A stretch of 64,000 nt of DNA from Adiantum capillus-veneris (lineage: Eukaryota > Streptophyta > Polypodiopsida > Polypodiales > Pteridaceae), in the NCBI GenBank assembly GCA_014529385.2, contig CM043945.1, positions 143,042,741 to 143,106,740 of the forward strand, in the 5' to 3' direction. A program made the translations under genes and the position numbers. Position 1 is the stretch's first letter. Each line of letters begins with the position of its first letter. The notes under the pieces are model-generated. The model saw nothing but the letters and a program-made list of their open reading frames with translations. It searched no databases and had not been told where the DNA came from. Positions 12,045 through 24,463 of this stretch are shown here, in pieces.

Positions 12045-12258
12045 AACACGTGCCTTTTATGCTTATTAAGTCATTTGGTTGAATTGAATACTTCAAGGAC
12101 TTAGTCAATCAAGCAAGCATGTGTCTTTTATGCTTCTTAAGTCATTTGTTTTGAATTGAATACATCAAGCCTTAGTCAATCAAGCAAGCATGTGTCTTTT
12201 ATGCTTCTTAAGTCATTTGTTTTGAATTGAATACATCAAGCTTTAGTCAATCAAGCAT
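12045..12258. repeat. Minisatellite, three copies of about 71 bp
   Basis: Three consecutive units contain ttttatgcttcttaagtc, gaattgaatac and ttagtcaatcaagca. The second and third copies are nearly identical; the first is more diverged. Confidence 0.85.
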
Positions 12259-12519
12259 ATAAACAAACATTCATGTCTCTTGAGAACTTATCTTTGAATT
12301 TAACATTTTAAAAACCTTAGTCATTTAAGCATAAATCACCTCAAGCTTTGAGCAAGGTTTCCACAACCACTTTAAGCATCTTAGCACCCTCATGCTTGGG
12401 TAGGATTCCCACTTCGAGGTTAGCCCTAGCCTGCGTAAAGTCAAAGGACTTTTTAACACTAACTTTTAGAGGTCTTTAATGAAGCTAATCCTAAGGTCTT
12501 TTAAGCTCCATTAGATGCA

Positions 12520-12693
12520 CGCTGCTCTTTGATAGACTACCTCCATTTGGACCCTTTTTGAGATGTAACCATCTCTCCTCTTGGTCCCTTGCTAAGGTAA
12601 ATCTAGAAGCACTTATTGCACATTGATCTTTGATAGACCGTCTCCTTTTGGACCCCTATTGAGATGCAACCATTTCTCCTTTTGGTCCCCTGT
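12520..12693. repeat. Direct repeat, two copies about 103 bp apart
   Basis: The phrases ctttgatagac, tttggaccc, gagatg[tc]aaccat and cttttggtccc occur in the same order at about 12530-12590 and 12630-12693. Confidence 0.7.
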
Positions 12694-12817
12694 TGTTTGA
12701 GAGAGGTCTAAAAGCAGACATATATATACATATCCTAACTCTTGTTCCCCTTTATCTTAACATATTAAGTGATCAATTTAATATGAGAAAATCATTTGGT
12801 AAAGTTAGATATTATAT

Positions 12818-13018
12818 TTTATGACACAATACAAATTTTGGGATTGAAAACGGATCACCCAATCATTAGTTGCAACAATGATTACAACTTGGAGCTTCGT
12901 GCTTACACCTGAATTAAAGAGCAAGGAAAGAGCAATACAATGCAAGTTTTGGAATTGAAAATGGATTACCCAATCATTAGTTGTGATTGATTACAAGTCA
13001 GAGCTTCGTAGTTGCTTG
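12818..13018. repeat. Diverged direct repeat, two copies
   Basis: The phrase caatcattagttg, with matching flanks (attgaaaa[ct]ggat and agcttcgt), occurs at about 12842-12900 and 12955-13010. Confidence 0.7.
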
Positions 13019-13776
13019 AGCATACGTGAGACGTACATACAACATAGCTTCTTTCTTTCCAAGATAAGCCTCTTTCACATTAAAGTTATTGACCTTTATA
13101 CCTAGGGCTTTCTAAATGGGCAGTGGCCGGCTCACATAGACTTTTACAAATGTCATGACAGAATTACAACTCGGGGAATCGACTTCCAACTCTGGAATTA
13201 GGATTTACACAGAGTATCACTACACTAGCTCGAAGAAATAATAGAGGACAAATGTGGTGTCCGGCTATGTGTCCAGCCAAGTGGGTGCCTCTTCGGTCAA
13301 TCTGTGTCAATCTCAAGAAGTGAACCTATCAAGCAAATGCATCAACTCAACAAGCAAACACTATGTCCTTTCTCACCGCTCTAGGTCATCACTCCATTTT
13401 GACACTCCTACGAAGTCGAAATGCAACAAAACTTTAGGAGGAGGTTTAAGACACCTAGTGGCACTATCCTACCAAGTCTGGTAGCAATTCAACAAGGTAC
13501 CAAAATCACGATTTGAGAGAGAGAGAGAGAGAGGTTTTGTGTGTATTGGAAGTGCTGGAATGGGCTATATTGGGATGTATGTCAGGTGTTGATTTTGCAG
13601 AGCGTGTGTGTGTTGAAATGTGTACAAATATGGTTTTGCCAGTGGCTCTAGAAACGTGTCGTTTCTAGGGTGTTTTTGAGAGGAGTGGGGTGTTGTGAAT
13701 GCCCTGGGCTATAGAGAGGCAATCTGGTGTGTTTTTGGGTGTTTTTCCCTTTTCCCTCTCAAGCATGCAAGTTTTG

Positions 13777-13813
<37 letters not shown>

Positions 13814-13829
13814 CCCCTCCTTAAGCTTT

Positions 13830-13908
13830 TCTTTAGCTTATTCAATATCTTCTTGATGCCTCTCAAGTTGGCAAATACGTAGAGCAATCAAATATTCTCT
13901 AGAGATAC
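13830..13908 (-). pseudogene. Element C: distal piece after integrase
   Basis: Continuing C's minus-strand frame past the E insertion gives SREYLIALRICQLERHQEDIE followed by a stop. A basic, glutamate-rich helical segment is common after the integrase core in this family, but the assignment rests mainly on continuity with the piece at 17679-17960. Confidence 0.45.
13904..13908. repeat. Target site duplication of element E (left)
   Basis: gatac here is repeated exactly at 17674-17678, just outside the other LTR of E. Confidence 0.9.
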
Positions 13909-14097
13909 TGTTGGGGTTAAGGCCTATGTACCTTGACCAGTCACCCAGGTCATGGGCGCCTGCCCACTGTTACCCTATGCTTATAGTGAGTATACTGTAT
14001 AGGGGGAGTTGCCACTTCACAATCTCCCCACCCACATCGTGTGTGTCTCCTTCTCCCTCTCTCACTCTCCGTCTGTGGTGCTACCCGATCCCCTTCA
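13909..14097 (+). repeat. 5' LTR of element E
   Basis: 189 bp, beginning TGTTGGGGTTAAGG and ending CCCTTCA. The sequence actgtatagggg is a possible TATA region, and a CT-rich run lies shortly before the LTR end. It matches 17476-17673 with scattered differences. Confidence 0.9.
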
Positions 14098-14099
14098 AT

Positions 14100-14111
14100 T
14101 GGTATCAGAGC
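14100..14111 (+). other. tRNA-iMet primer binding site of element E
   Basis: TGGTATCAGAGC lies two bases after the 5' LTR end. Confidence 0.9.
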
Positions 14112-15739
14112 TATGGTGACCGCGAAGAGCACGACGGCTTTGAGAGCTTCGAGGCGATAACTCGCTCTCTCTCGACGGTAGAGAGATTAAGAAAGCAGAA
14201 GACTTGCTATGAGAATGCAATGGGAGCTTGTGAGCTCAGTTGAGAGTGATGTATGCTCTTGTGGAAGCTCAGAAAGGAGTGTGGAAGATTGTGTGTAAGT
14301 GAAGGTGCTGCCCTAAAATTGTGTGCGCAACAGCACTGTTTTCATATTTGTTTTTCTCCTTGTAGAATGCAGATCTGAGAATTCTGTCCGTTGCCCATCC
14401 GTTTCAACGTGGTCTACAACTTTGCAGAAGAAACTTTTTGCAAATTCCTCACCGTTTTGCTGATATTCAGCTCAGACTGACTGTATACAGAAATTCCATA
14501 TTTTCTGTTGTCGCATTGTGTGCGAGTTTGATGCACTTTTGGAAGCACGGGAGATGCTTGAAGTTGAGTGCATAAATTCTGAGCTGAAGATGCAATTGCA
14601 GCTTGTGTTAAGCTTGTGGTTTGAGGGTTTTTTGGTAGACTTGGGCAACGAAGTACGTAGGCGTTTACACACCATCGAGACGGTCTCTTGAGAGACGCAG
14701 TTTTTTGGAGCACACAGGTGGAGCTTCTTTCACTGGTTTTCACAGGATACTTTGGCAGTGATTTTGTGCTTGGATTCATGGTCTTTGAGGATGGTTTGCA
14801 TATGGTTATGGCGCATGGTTGATGCCCATTATAGATGCATTTTGACGAGCACTTTCAAGTGCCGGTGAGCTCTCTTGAGAGCATTGTTTTCGCATTGAAT
14901 AAGTTTCCGGATTGCAAATCTTTTGGCGCTTGCTTATGCGCGGTCACTCCGTTGATGTACGTTGAGTGCGGATTGCCATTGTATGTGAAAATGTGGAGCC
15001 ATTTTGGCATTTCTACTCATTGGCATTGAGTAGTGTTATGGTTTATGGTAGAGATTGTACTTGAGTTTTTGCTCAGTTTTCAGGGGAAATTTTGTCCGAT
15101 TTTTCCCAGATTTTCGCCATAGTTTGTGATCGAGTGTTTACTCTCACTTTGACAGGTTTTGTCAGTTTGGACACAGTTTTGTGTTTTTTGTATCCACTCT
15201 CGCAAGAGTGAGGAGTTGTGTATCTTTCTTTGCTTGAGACAGTGGTTTGCTCTCGGATGGGAGAGTCTTGTGATCTCGAGCATTATTTGCCATAGTTTTG
15301 CAGAGCTTATGCATGTATGTTGAGTGTAGTTTGATGCGCATTGATTGCTCATTGTATTGAGCTTGCAGGACAATGGTTATTTTGTGTTGATAGCCATTGT
15401 GAGTCGAAACTATGGCGAAATTTTCCCAGGAGTTTTATGCGTATCATTTATGCGATCTAGGTAGAGATTGCAGGTTGCACTCAACATTTGCGTGCGGTGT
15501 TCTCTGCAGGTGGGATATTTGTGCGTGTGTATGCATTGATACCGCACAGTGTGGGCTTGGTGATTAGCTCACAGATTGCAGTGTGATACTAGAGCAGGCG
15601 AAGCTTGTATTGACATTGCGGGCGCTCTACTTTGGAGTGTGTCTCACAGGCTTTACATTGTGTTTCTAGCCATATTTGTAGACAGTTTCCAGGTGTTGTT
15701 GGTGAGGTGGTTTTGCTATCTAGCTTGCTACTTGTGCTC
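14112..15739 (+). other. Long untranslated leader of element E
   Basis: About 1.6 kb separates the primer site from the gag start. It is G/T-rich, with no supported ORF. Packaging signals would be expected here, but none can be identified by eye. Confidence 0.5.
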
Positions 15740-16990
15740 ATGGCAGAGACAGGTGATCGATCAGATTGTGACCTCTCACAGATGCGCGTGTTTGATGGGT
15801 CAGACATTGCGGCATGGAGAGAGTGTATGCTTGATGCATTGACACAGCGAGGGTTGCATCGACCATTGAGTGGTGATGTAGGTAGACCTTCAAACATGTC
15901 TGACGATCAGTGGCAGGAGCTAGAGGAGATGGCACTATCTACGCTCTCTTTGCACCTTGCGGAATCTGTATATGCTCTTGTTATGTATGAGACTACTTCG
16001 AGAGCACTTTGGCGCAGATTACATGATATGTATGATAGATCTGAGTCATCACGGACTCGTGTGAGACATGTACATTCACGAGCACGCCGACAGGTGACAT
16101 GTTGGTATTGTGGTCATTCTGGACACGTTAGATGGCGTTGTTTTCGTCGTATACGACATCGTAGGAGACATGGCAGTCTCAGAGATGTATGTAGTGATGC
16201 CATGGACTCAGTTGCTTTGATAGTTGAGGCAGATGTAGTGTCGGAGTATACTAGTGACGGGGATGTCACTTTTACCTCGAGCTATGCACGAAATGCTATA
16301 CATGTGGATAGTGCACTCCCTTCGCAGTGGTTGCTAGACGCAAATGCTATGTTTCATGTCACGCCGCATCGTGAATGGTTTTGTAGCTATTCTAGCGGGA
16401 TGCTTGGCAGTGTATGTTTGACCGATGGATCGGTGCATGCGATAGCAGGTGCAGGAGATGTGAGACAGTCATTATCGAGTGGTGCATCTTACTTGTTACG
16501 ACACGTGCGCTATGTACCAGATTGGACAGTGCGTTTGATCTCAATTGGTCAGCTTAGAGATTGTGGATGTCAGATTTTGCTACGAGAGCGAGATTTTGTG
16601 ATGCATTTGGGTTCGCTAGTGATTGCGAGAGGTGCCAGGAGTGGTACAGGTTACCCATTGCATGTGGATCACACGAGAGACGGTGTTGTCTCTGTGATCA
16701 TGCAGCCAGGTAGAGAGCGAGAGAGCAGGCGAGTCTCTTTTGCTTGTGGGTTGCAGGATGCTTTGCATGGAGTGCAGAGCAGTGACCTTGTTGTGCAGGT
16801 TGCGTCTACGGATGCACAGGTAGAGCGGTACAGCTCTAGTGAGTCACAACAGGATGAGTCATCAGAGGTGATGACAGAGATGACTCACATGGATGCTGAA
16901 TGTCGGCTATTGTGGAGTCATTTCTTGATATGCTTATGCCAAAGATTGATGCAGCTTCATGACATATGGATACACTTGGTACACCTGTGA
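15740..16990 (+). CDS. Element E: Gag-protease-like open frame, 416 aa
   Basis: The start is taken at the ATG at 15740 (MAETGDRSDCDL), which matches where Copia gag proteins begin; the frame is open upstream to 15632. Residues about 45-100 (SDDQWQELEEMALSTLSLHLAE and TSRALWRRLHDMYDRS) are the Copia UBN2-type gag core. A CCHC knuckle (CWYCGHSGHVRWRC) follows at about residue 118, only some 15 residues after the gag core, so the gag C-terminus is deleted. A protease-like block reads WLLDANAMFHV where family members have D-S-G, so catalysis is doubtful. A GAG-pre-integrase-like stretch follows (LRHVRYVPDWTVRLISIGQL). The frame has no stop, which is unusual for such a deleted element. Confidence 0.75.
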   Translation: MAETGDRSDCDLSQMRVFDGSDIAAWRECMLDALTQRGLHRPLSGDVGRPSNMSDDQWQELEEMALSTLSLHLAESVYALVMYETTSRALWRRLHDMYDRSESSRTRVRHVHSRARRQVTCWYCGHSGHVRWRCFRRIRHRRRHGSLRDVCSDAMDSVALIVEADVVSEYTSDGDVTFTSSYARNAIHVDSALPSQWLLDANAMFHVTPHREWFCSYSSGMLGSVCLTDGSVHAIAGAGDVRQSLSSGASYLLRHVRYVPDWTVRLISIGQLRDCGCQILLRERDFVMHLGSLVIARGARSGTGYPLHVDHTRDGVVSVIMQPGRERESRRVSFACGLQDALHGVQSSDLVVQVASTDAQVERYSSSESQQDESSEVMTEMTHMDAECRLLWSHFLICLCQRLMQLHDIWIHLVHL

Positions 16991-17049
16991 TATGTGGTGG
17001 GCACGAGGAGTCACTCCAGAGCTCGGAGTCAGAGTGCCATGGTCTCTAT

Positions 17050-17400
17050 GATAGGGGACAAGATTGCCATGAGTTGAGTTCTGAGTTGGAGGTGGCAGAG
17101 GTTGCCAAGGTTGCACCAACGTTCGGTGTCCTCATGTACGAGATGCTGATCTCGAGGCCCGACATAGCAGCTGCAGTGGGAGCATTTGCAGCAAGGTTGA
17201 TTAGTTCTTCGATGACTGATCTCGGCATAGAGCATAGGGGAGGTTTGCACGTATTGGACCGATACTTGCAGGAGTGCATGAGCTCTTGTAGACTCTTTGC
17301 AGAGCTTGGAGCTAGCTCTGTGTGGCTTCCGCAGCAGGATGTTTGTCTATCAGTAGAGCCGGATGCACTAGCTCATCGAGAGTCAGTGGGCATAGGTTGA
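17050..17400 (+). pseudogene. Element E: remnant of the RT/RNase H end
   Basis: The frame contains LMYEMLISRPDIAAAVGAFA and later VLDRYLQ, which match the Copia region between RT and RNase H (usually L-x-Y-x-x-x-x-RPDI-x-x-A-V, then ILRYLKGT). The RNase H core itself is absent or too decayed to see. The frame stops at 17398-17400, about 75 bp before the 3' LTR. Confidence 0.6.
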
Positions 17401-17475
17401 GAGAATATCTCACCTTCTATTAGTTGTACACTAGTAGATATTGCTTAAAGGCACATTGGCCTTTAAGTGGGAGGT

Positions 17476-17673
17476 TGTTGGGGTTAAGGCCTATGTGCCT
17501 TGACCAGTCGCCCAGGTCATGGGCGCCCGCCCACTGTTACCCTATACTTATAGTGAGTATACTATATAGGGGGAGCTGCCACTTCACAGTCTCCCCACCC
17601 ACATCGTGTGTGTCTCCTTCTCTCTCTCTCTCTCACTCTCCGTATGTGGTGCTCCGCTCCCCGATCCCCTTCA
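17476..17673 (+). repeat. 3' LTR of element E
   Basis: 198 bp, matching 13909-14097. It differs by a few substitutions and small insertions, mainly in the CT-rich segment and near the 3' end (gctccgctccccgatc). Confidence 0.9.
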
Positions 17674-17678
17674 GATAC

Positions 17679-18514
17679 CTCCTTTCCATGGTATTATGTG
17701 GTTAGTAAGATCTTCTCTGGCAAAAACAATGTACCTCATTTGTCACACACCTACTGGCATCGTAATCAGTCCACCACCCACTTGTAGTGCATAGCTAGTG
17801 GATAGTTGGGATGCAATCCATCTTGATGTCTCACATTAGAATACTGTTGGCATATTAAGCATGTATTCACAAATTGAGCCACATCTTTATGCATACCTTT
17901 CCACCAGTATCAGTCCTTGATCTTAACAAAGATTGCCCATACTCTTGTGTGCCTAGCCCATAAGCTCTCATGAAACTCTTTTATCAAAAGTTGTTGAGTT
18001 GCCTTGTTGCACACAACCCGTTGCGGTACTCCTCTTGTACACTTAGGCTATTTACATAGATGTCCATCCCTTAAAAAGTATCCATAGGCCTTCTTCCTGA
18101 TCCTTTTATACTCTTGGTCAATCCATTCTTCTTGCCTGGATAGAGTGCTTAAGTAGCAGCCAATCAAAAGCCACTCTTCCTTGTAGAACTTTTCATAAAA
18201 TACTTCAAAAACATTAGCAATATTACCACATTTTGCATGTAGATAAGAAGATGTATAGAAATTCAAGCCAACATCATCACTTATGGTAAGCATTTCTTCT
18301 TCATCTTTGAACCTGGCCCTTGATAACTTATCTTCAATAGGAGTATCTCTACCTACAATATGACAAAATTCAGGGTTAAGAGACTTAATATAGGCTATTC
18401 ATCGTAGCATGGCAATGTTTGGAGTAGAGCAGTTTGCAATCATCCCTATCAGTGCCAAGCAATCTGTTTCTACCACGACTGAAGCCCCAATAAAATATTC
18501 TTTATCAGACCTTA
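17679..18514 (-). pseudogene. Element C: RNase H end and integrase zinc-binding/core region
   Basis: On the minus strand the text opens at the D junction with SDKEYFIGASVVVETDCLAL, the RNase H stretch carrying a catalytic-type ETD. It continues through a tether region to the integrase zinc-binding domain (DGHLCK, then KEFHESLWARHTRVWAIFVKI and CLICQQ). Stops and frame changes occur after DGHLCK near 18048. Past 17800 the frame gives NYPLAMHYKWVVDW and then FAREDLTNHIIPW, an integrase core remnant. E is inserted beyond it. Confidence 0.75.
18510..18514. repeat. Target site duplication of element D (left)
   Basis: cctta is repeated exactly at 24947-24951. Confidence 0.9.
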
Positions 18515-18998
18515 TGCTATAGATAGAAGGCGTGGCTGCCCTGCAAAATACTCGAAAATAGCACATAAACGACTAAATCTACGTACCTGCCGACTCGCAC
18601 AAATCCATAATCGAGCACAACACAAATAGAGAGAGACAGAGAGCGGAAGAGAGCAAGAGAGCACGTGCAGGCGCACCTCCTAGAGTGGAGTGCTACGCCA
18701 GTACGGCGAGAGAGAAGAGAGGAGAGATGAGAAGAGCAACGCAGACACTGGGTGCAATCTCCCCCCATGCAAGAGTGACCATTTCCCTCTTGCACGTATT
18801 TCATTTATAGATTTCTTGAATGGTAAAAAATGAGTACAAACTAGCCGGCCGGTCATAAATGGCCAAAGCTCATAAAAGAGCACTTGAATAATAAATTGAA
18901 CAATATATATATATATTTATATTTGCATAAGCCTAGCTCGGTCCCAGTCTTTTCCACCTGTCAGCTGCAACAAATAATAAAATATCAATTCCATAACA
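18515..18998 (-). repeat. 3' LTR of element D
   Basis: 484 bp. On the plus strand it begins tgctatagatag and ends ccataaca. Immediately inside it (18999-19012) the minus strand reads AACGGAGAGGTA, a plausible polypurine tract. It differs from the other LTR at roughly a dozen places in the first 200 bp, including a short indel near 18570, so D is not very recent. Confidence 0.9.
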
Positions 18999-19369
18999 TA
19001 CCTCTCCGTTGGAAAGCAACTGTCCTCAGTTGCCAAGAAAAAAATCTGCAAACAATACTTGTCAGAAACAATGATTAGAAATCTGTATCAAATAGTAACA
19101 AAATTCATAAAATTAGACAATATTGCTTATGCCTGCCGTCATCCACATACTACCTATTCTAGTGTCCCATACAACTAGAATAAGCAGTATATGTCATACC
19201 CTAATGAATTAGGATATCATTGGTCACACTCATCATCAATCTCATAATATCAAGTCTCATCACATAAACACTGCCGTGATAAAGTAATCATCAGATACCA
19301 AATCCCAATCCAATTCCAATTCCACAATATAAGTCCAAATCCAAATCACTTTCATTGTGTACCCGGGTA

Positions 19370-19420
19370 ACAAAATCATACCAGTTACAGTGGTGGCCAG
19401 CCACTGCAGCATGATTTTGT
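19370..19420. repeat. Nested inverted repeat next to the hairpin array
   Basis: acaaaatcat at 19370-19379 pairs perfectly with atgattttgt at 19411-19420. Inside it, cagtgg pairs with ccactg. This two-level stem-loop adjoins the six-unit array at 19425-19657. Confidence 0.8.
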
Positions 19421-19424
19421 GATC

Positions 19425-19657
19425 GGTGTTGCCTCAATCGGCGAGTCTACACCAATAAGGCGTGTTGCCTAAATCGACGAATCTGCACTAATACTGCCTA
19501 TATCGACGGATCTGTATTTACCATTGTGAATAGATCTGCAATTTGTCAGTGTGCTGCCTAAATCAACGGATCTGCACAGATAATTGGTGTTGCCTAAATC
19601 GGCGAATCTACACCAAGATGAGCATTTACACACTGCCTAAATCGGTGGATCTGTGTG
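19425..19657. repeat. Array of six hairpins with a conserved 19-nt core and covarying arms
   Basis: Six copies of a 19-nt core (consensus TGCCTAAATCGRCGRATCT) lie at 19430, 19466, 19495, 19555, 19591 and 19634. Each is flanked by short arms that differ between units but pair with their own partner: ggtgt/acacc, gtgt/gcac (one G-T wobble), aatac/gtatt, tgtgc/gcaca, ttggtgt/acaccaa and cacac/gtgtg. The compensatory change suggests a constraint on, or an origin from, secondary structure. The spacing is irregular (29 to 60 bp). The function is unknown; it sits in the internal region of element D. Confidence 0.8.
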
Positions 19658-21360
19658 CTTGTGACCAATGGACTAGACAAGACATTAAGGAGAAAATATA
19701 TTTACTACGTTTTTGACATCACAGTGAAGTATATCAAAGCACTTACAAATTGTTGTTCACTATCCCAAAGCACCTTAGCTCGCCTGAGTAGCTGCATAGC
19801 TTATTGACAAATCATCTCAACAAAAACTCCTTTGAATACAATCTTCGCAGTGTTTGAGTTTTCAGCTTAAATACAATGCATAAAAAAGAGGATTGACATA
19901 TGCGAGGTACATACCAGCAGGATCTGGAGTGGCTACCTTAGTACGCATGTCGAGAAAGTTGTGTTGTTTTTGGGAATGGTATTAGTAAACACAGCCAGGA
20001 GTTTGGCACAAGCTTGTATGACAGAGTTAGTATATGCAAGCAGGAAATAATAAGGTTGGATAACAGGGTAGGGGGGGGTGTCATAAAATCGGATAAAATA
20101 TGGTTAGGATATGATTACTGTAGCTGAAAGAAAAAAAAAAGAGTTTGCAAAGTAAAGAGATCACTTATCTGATGTCCTCGCATTATGGTCTGGATAGGTT
20201 TTTGTGAATCCTTAGATGAGTTGGACAAATGTAACAAAAAACAAATGAAGATCATGATAAAAATCATTTGATTATGGTCAAGCAAGACATATACGTTCAT
20301 TTCCTTAAAATTGTGGTAAATGAACTAAACATAATGGTGTGGAGCAGCGCTAATGTACAACAACTAGTAAAGTGTAACAATGAGCTATTCGAAAACGAGA
20401 AAACCCAGAAAATCTTCACAGTTTGAGAAGTCTAACAAATTTTTAAGTCCCTAATTAAGAATGCAGGATATTTGACAATGTTGATCGATGCAATAGAGCC
20501 GGGTCGAATTAGATGAAGTTGCAAAAAGTGGTTACCGAGCAAGCTCGCAGTAGGAGTATGAGCATAGAACATTTTGTACTAACTTGTGCTAGCATTAACC
20601 AACTGAATATAAAATTCCAATAGCATTGCTACGAATCGCAAAGGTGTTTAAAATATTGTGCTACGTACTGACATAATACCATAAAAATCTTCACTAAAAT
20701 AATGTCTCTGCAAATAGTGTGATATAATCCATTGTGTTCGAAACACTTGCTACGTAAATTTGTGTTGTTACCCATCGCAAATTTGTCTCATTCGTTAATG
20801 TTCCTCACAGTGCTTTAGTTAGATTTGTGGATATATTATTATCTAGCCAGATTGTAGTTGTGTATTGGCAATGTAATTGAGGGTGGCGGGGAGTAAAGGG
20901 ACAGGGATACGAGCAGAGGCCAGGATACAGGTACCAAGATAAAGCTATATCACAGTATGCAATCGTCCAGTATACTATGAGATATGAAGCCACCTTTATT
21001 GTCTATTTAGAGAGTGATTTTATTGTCTATTTGTAGATAGGAGCATATAACATTTTGTACTAGCTTTGGATGTGTGGTTTGTCAATGTACCAATCGCTTC
21101 AATATACCGTCGCATCTAATGCATCACTTGATTATACCATTTTTCATAACACCTGAAACCCCAAAACTTGCACTTCAAAGTTTGTTATAGGCGACGATCA
21201 AAGCGAACATGTGTAGGCTATCGTCAAGTTCACCTTGGAATAAATAAATAAATATATAATAAAAATTTGAATTTGAACATGTGTAGACGTGTTGCTTTCA
21301 GCTAGATATGGAGATGGAGATTTCGGTGAACTGTAATAACTATATAGAATTAAGACATAT

Positions 21361-22056
21361 ATGGGGATGTCACTTCGCGAACAACAGTGGTGCCAAAATT
21401 TGCTACAGCTAGAGCTAACGGTGGGTCTCATGAGCATGCAATGTAGTAGTGCAGCTGCAACCAGCAGGTCCACAAATTTAAGCTGGGAGGAGGTGGCTGG
21501 TGATGCCCAAGCGTTGATTGCCTTGAAGCAGCCCATTACAAGAGATCCCTATCATGCCCTCATGGGCTGGAGCATTTCCCTCGCCAACAGCAGTTGCCAT
21601 TGGTACGGCATAACCTGCCTTCCACACACCTCCAAGGTCTCGTCCATCTCCCTGCCAAACCTCGCCTTGCATGGCACAGCCTCTGGCCCTGCCCTTGCCT
21701 CTCTTCAAGGCCTTGCTTCCCTCAATCTGTCCGGAAACTACTTCACTGGCTCCATCTATGCAGCCTTAGCCTTATGCTCCTACCTCACAATTATGGATTT
21801 GTCCCTTAACTCCTTTAACGGTCCCATCCTTGAATCTTTGGGAAGTCTCTCCAGCTTGCAGATTCTGGACCTGAGCTACAACGGTCTACACGGTGGGATT
21901 CCACACACCTTCGGGAGCATTTCCAAATTGGAAGCCCTCTTCCTGCAAAATAATAATCTCAGCGGCAGCGTCCCTCAGTAGCTAGCAAGCTGCTCTCAAC
22001 TGAGAGACTTGGACTTTTTCGCCAACTCTTTGAGTGGCACCGTGCCCTCTTGGTCT

Positions 22057-22058
<2 letters not shown>
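21361..22058 (+). pseudogene. Leucine-rich-repeat receptor-like gene fragment captured in element D
   Basis: The plus-strand frame shows an LRR N-terminal cap (DAQALIALKQ, then WSISLANSSCHWYGITC with the paired Cys motif), followed by plant-type LRR units (LASLNLSGNYFTGSI, LTIMDLSLNSFNGPI, LQILDLSYNGLHGGIP, LEALFLQNNNLSGSVP). A TAG stop at 21979-21981 interrupts it. LRR sequence continues in frame (LRDLDFFANSLSGTVPSW) until a (GT)n tract at 22059-22102 ends it. The kinase and transmembrane parts are absent. In intact relatives this is the extracellular ligand-sensing domain. The orientation is opposite to D, which favours gene-fragment capture, though an older insertion target cannot be excluded. 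Confidence 0.8.
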
Positions 22059-23463
<1,405 letters not shown>

Positions 23464-24450
23464 AATGACATCTAAATCACTGGTTGTTAGTTTCGAGTGT
23501 TGCAGTGAGGCAGGAGGGGTCAAGCTTGGAGCATGGATGTATACACTTGGGCCAGCTCTAGCTGAACAACATCTGCTGCCTGACGGTTGTTACTCCACAT
23601 TGCACAAGGGCCAAAACTCGCAGCATCTACTCCCAAAACTAGCAGCATGCGCATGCATGGAGTGATTAATGGCTTGGCTTGGGTAATCAAATTTCCTGTC
23701 GCATGCATATGGTCCATGCCATGCCGCAGAGGTGAAGCAAAATCTATTGCGATCTGTTCAAAGAGCTTCCACTAACTTTGATTCGTTTTTTTTTTCTTTC
23801 TTATAAATAAAATCAACATGGGGTTGCTTCTCACTATAACTTAAAACTGACAGGGTATCTTTGAATGCGAAGTGCTCATCAAACTACTCTCGAGCATCTC
23901 CTTGGAGTGAGATACTCGTCGGATAGCTATTGAGTTCTACAACACATATATTTCAGACACACGAATCTTTCTTCTTCATCTTCTTTAGTGTCCTCCTATT
24001 TGAAAATCTACAAGGATTGCTCCCAATTTGAATCCCTTTTCTTCGCTTGCTCAATATTCTACACTGCGTTCTAATGTCAAAATTCCTTTTCTTCTTACTT
24101 CTTCTATCAGGTCTCTCCTTGATCTTATACCTCTAGCGCCATACCAAACTTCCTATGTACCCAATACTTCACACGATTATTCATGCGGTGATATTGTAAA
24201 TGAAATGTACCACTAATTAATTATGTATTAATTCTAGTATAGCTAGCTTCGGCTATCATAAACAATTAATTTCTTCGTGATGCAATTCAAGCAACGATGC
24301 ATTAATGTAATCATTAAAACAAAAACATTTATTTTGAAAACATCATGATACAAACTTATCTTCGATATTTGGAAGTGAAGACGATAGCCATAAGTTGGTT
24401 GCTATGACTTCCTTTGTTGTTCTCCACAACATGTAGGAGCGTTTTCTTGT

Positions 24451-24462
24451 GCTCTGATACCA
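24451..24462 (-). other. tRNA-iMet primer binding site of element D
   Basis: The minus strand reads TGGTATCAGAGC, one base inside the 5' LTR that starts at 24464. This fixes D's orientation. Confidence 0.9.
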
Positions 24463-24463
24463 C

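Larger units (their letters stand above)
11040..13830. other. Repeat-rich non-coding stretch
   Basis: No gene recognised. It holds the presumed 5' LTR of F from 11034, (TG)n at 11725-11758, (CT)n at 11795-11850 followed by (AT)n at 11851-11881, and a (CT)n tract near 13780-13811. Three families of short direct repeats are listed separately. Confidence 0.6.
13909..17673 (+). mobile_element. Element E: compact Copia-derived LTR retrotransposon
   Basis: This complete element is bounded by 189-bp and 198-bp LTRs that begin TGTTGGGG and end CCTTCA, with a 5-bp target duplication gatac on both sides. It has an initiator-Met primer site at 14100-14111 and a purine-rich tract (aagtgggaggt) just before the 3' LTR. 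The internal region is only about 3.4 kb. It keeps gag, a protease-like segment and a short RT/RNase H remnant, while integrase and most of RT are missing. It is therefore non-autonomous and would have needed enzymes from a relative. Confidence 0.9.

Noticed and set aside
12045-12258. Possible CRISPR-like array
   Set aside because: The 71-bp units repeat along their whole length with no unique spacers; it is a minisatellite in a eukaryotic genome.
11034-13830. Assigning the whole stretch as the 5' LTR of element F
   Set aside because: Only the inner end next to the primer site is visible; no second LTR copy was found to define the outer end.
19425-19657. Integron attC array
   Set aside because: The architecture is superficially similar (conserved core with varying paired arms), but there are no cassettes or integrase and the context is a plant LTR element; kept only as an analogy.
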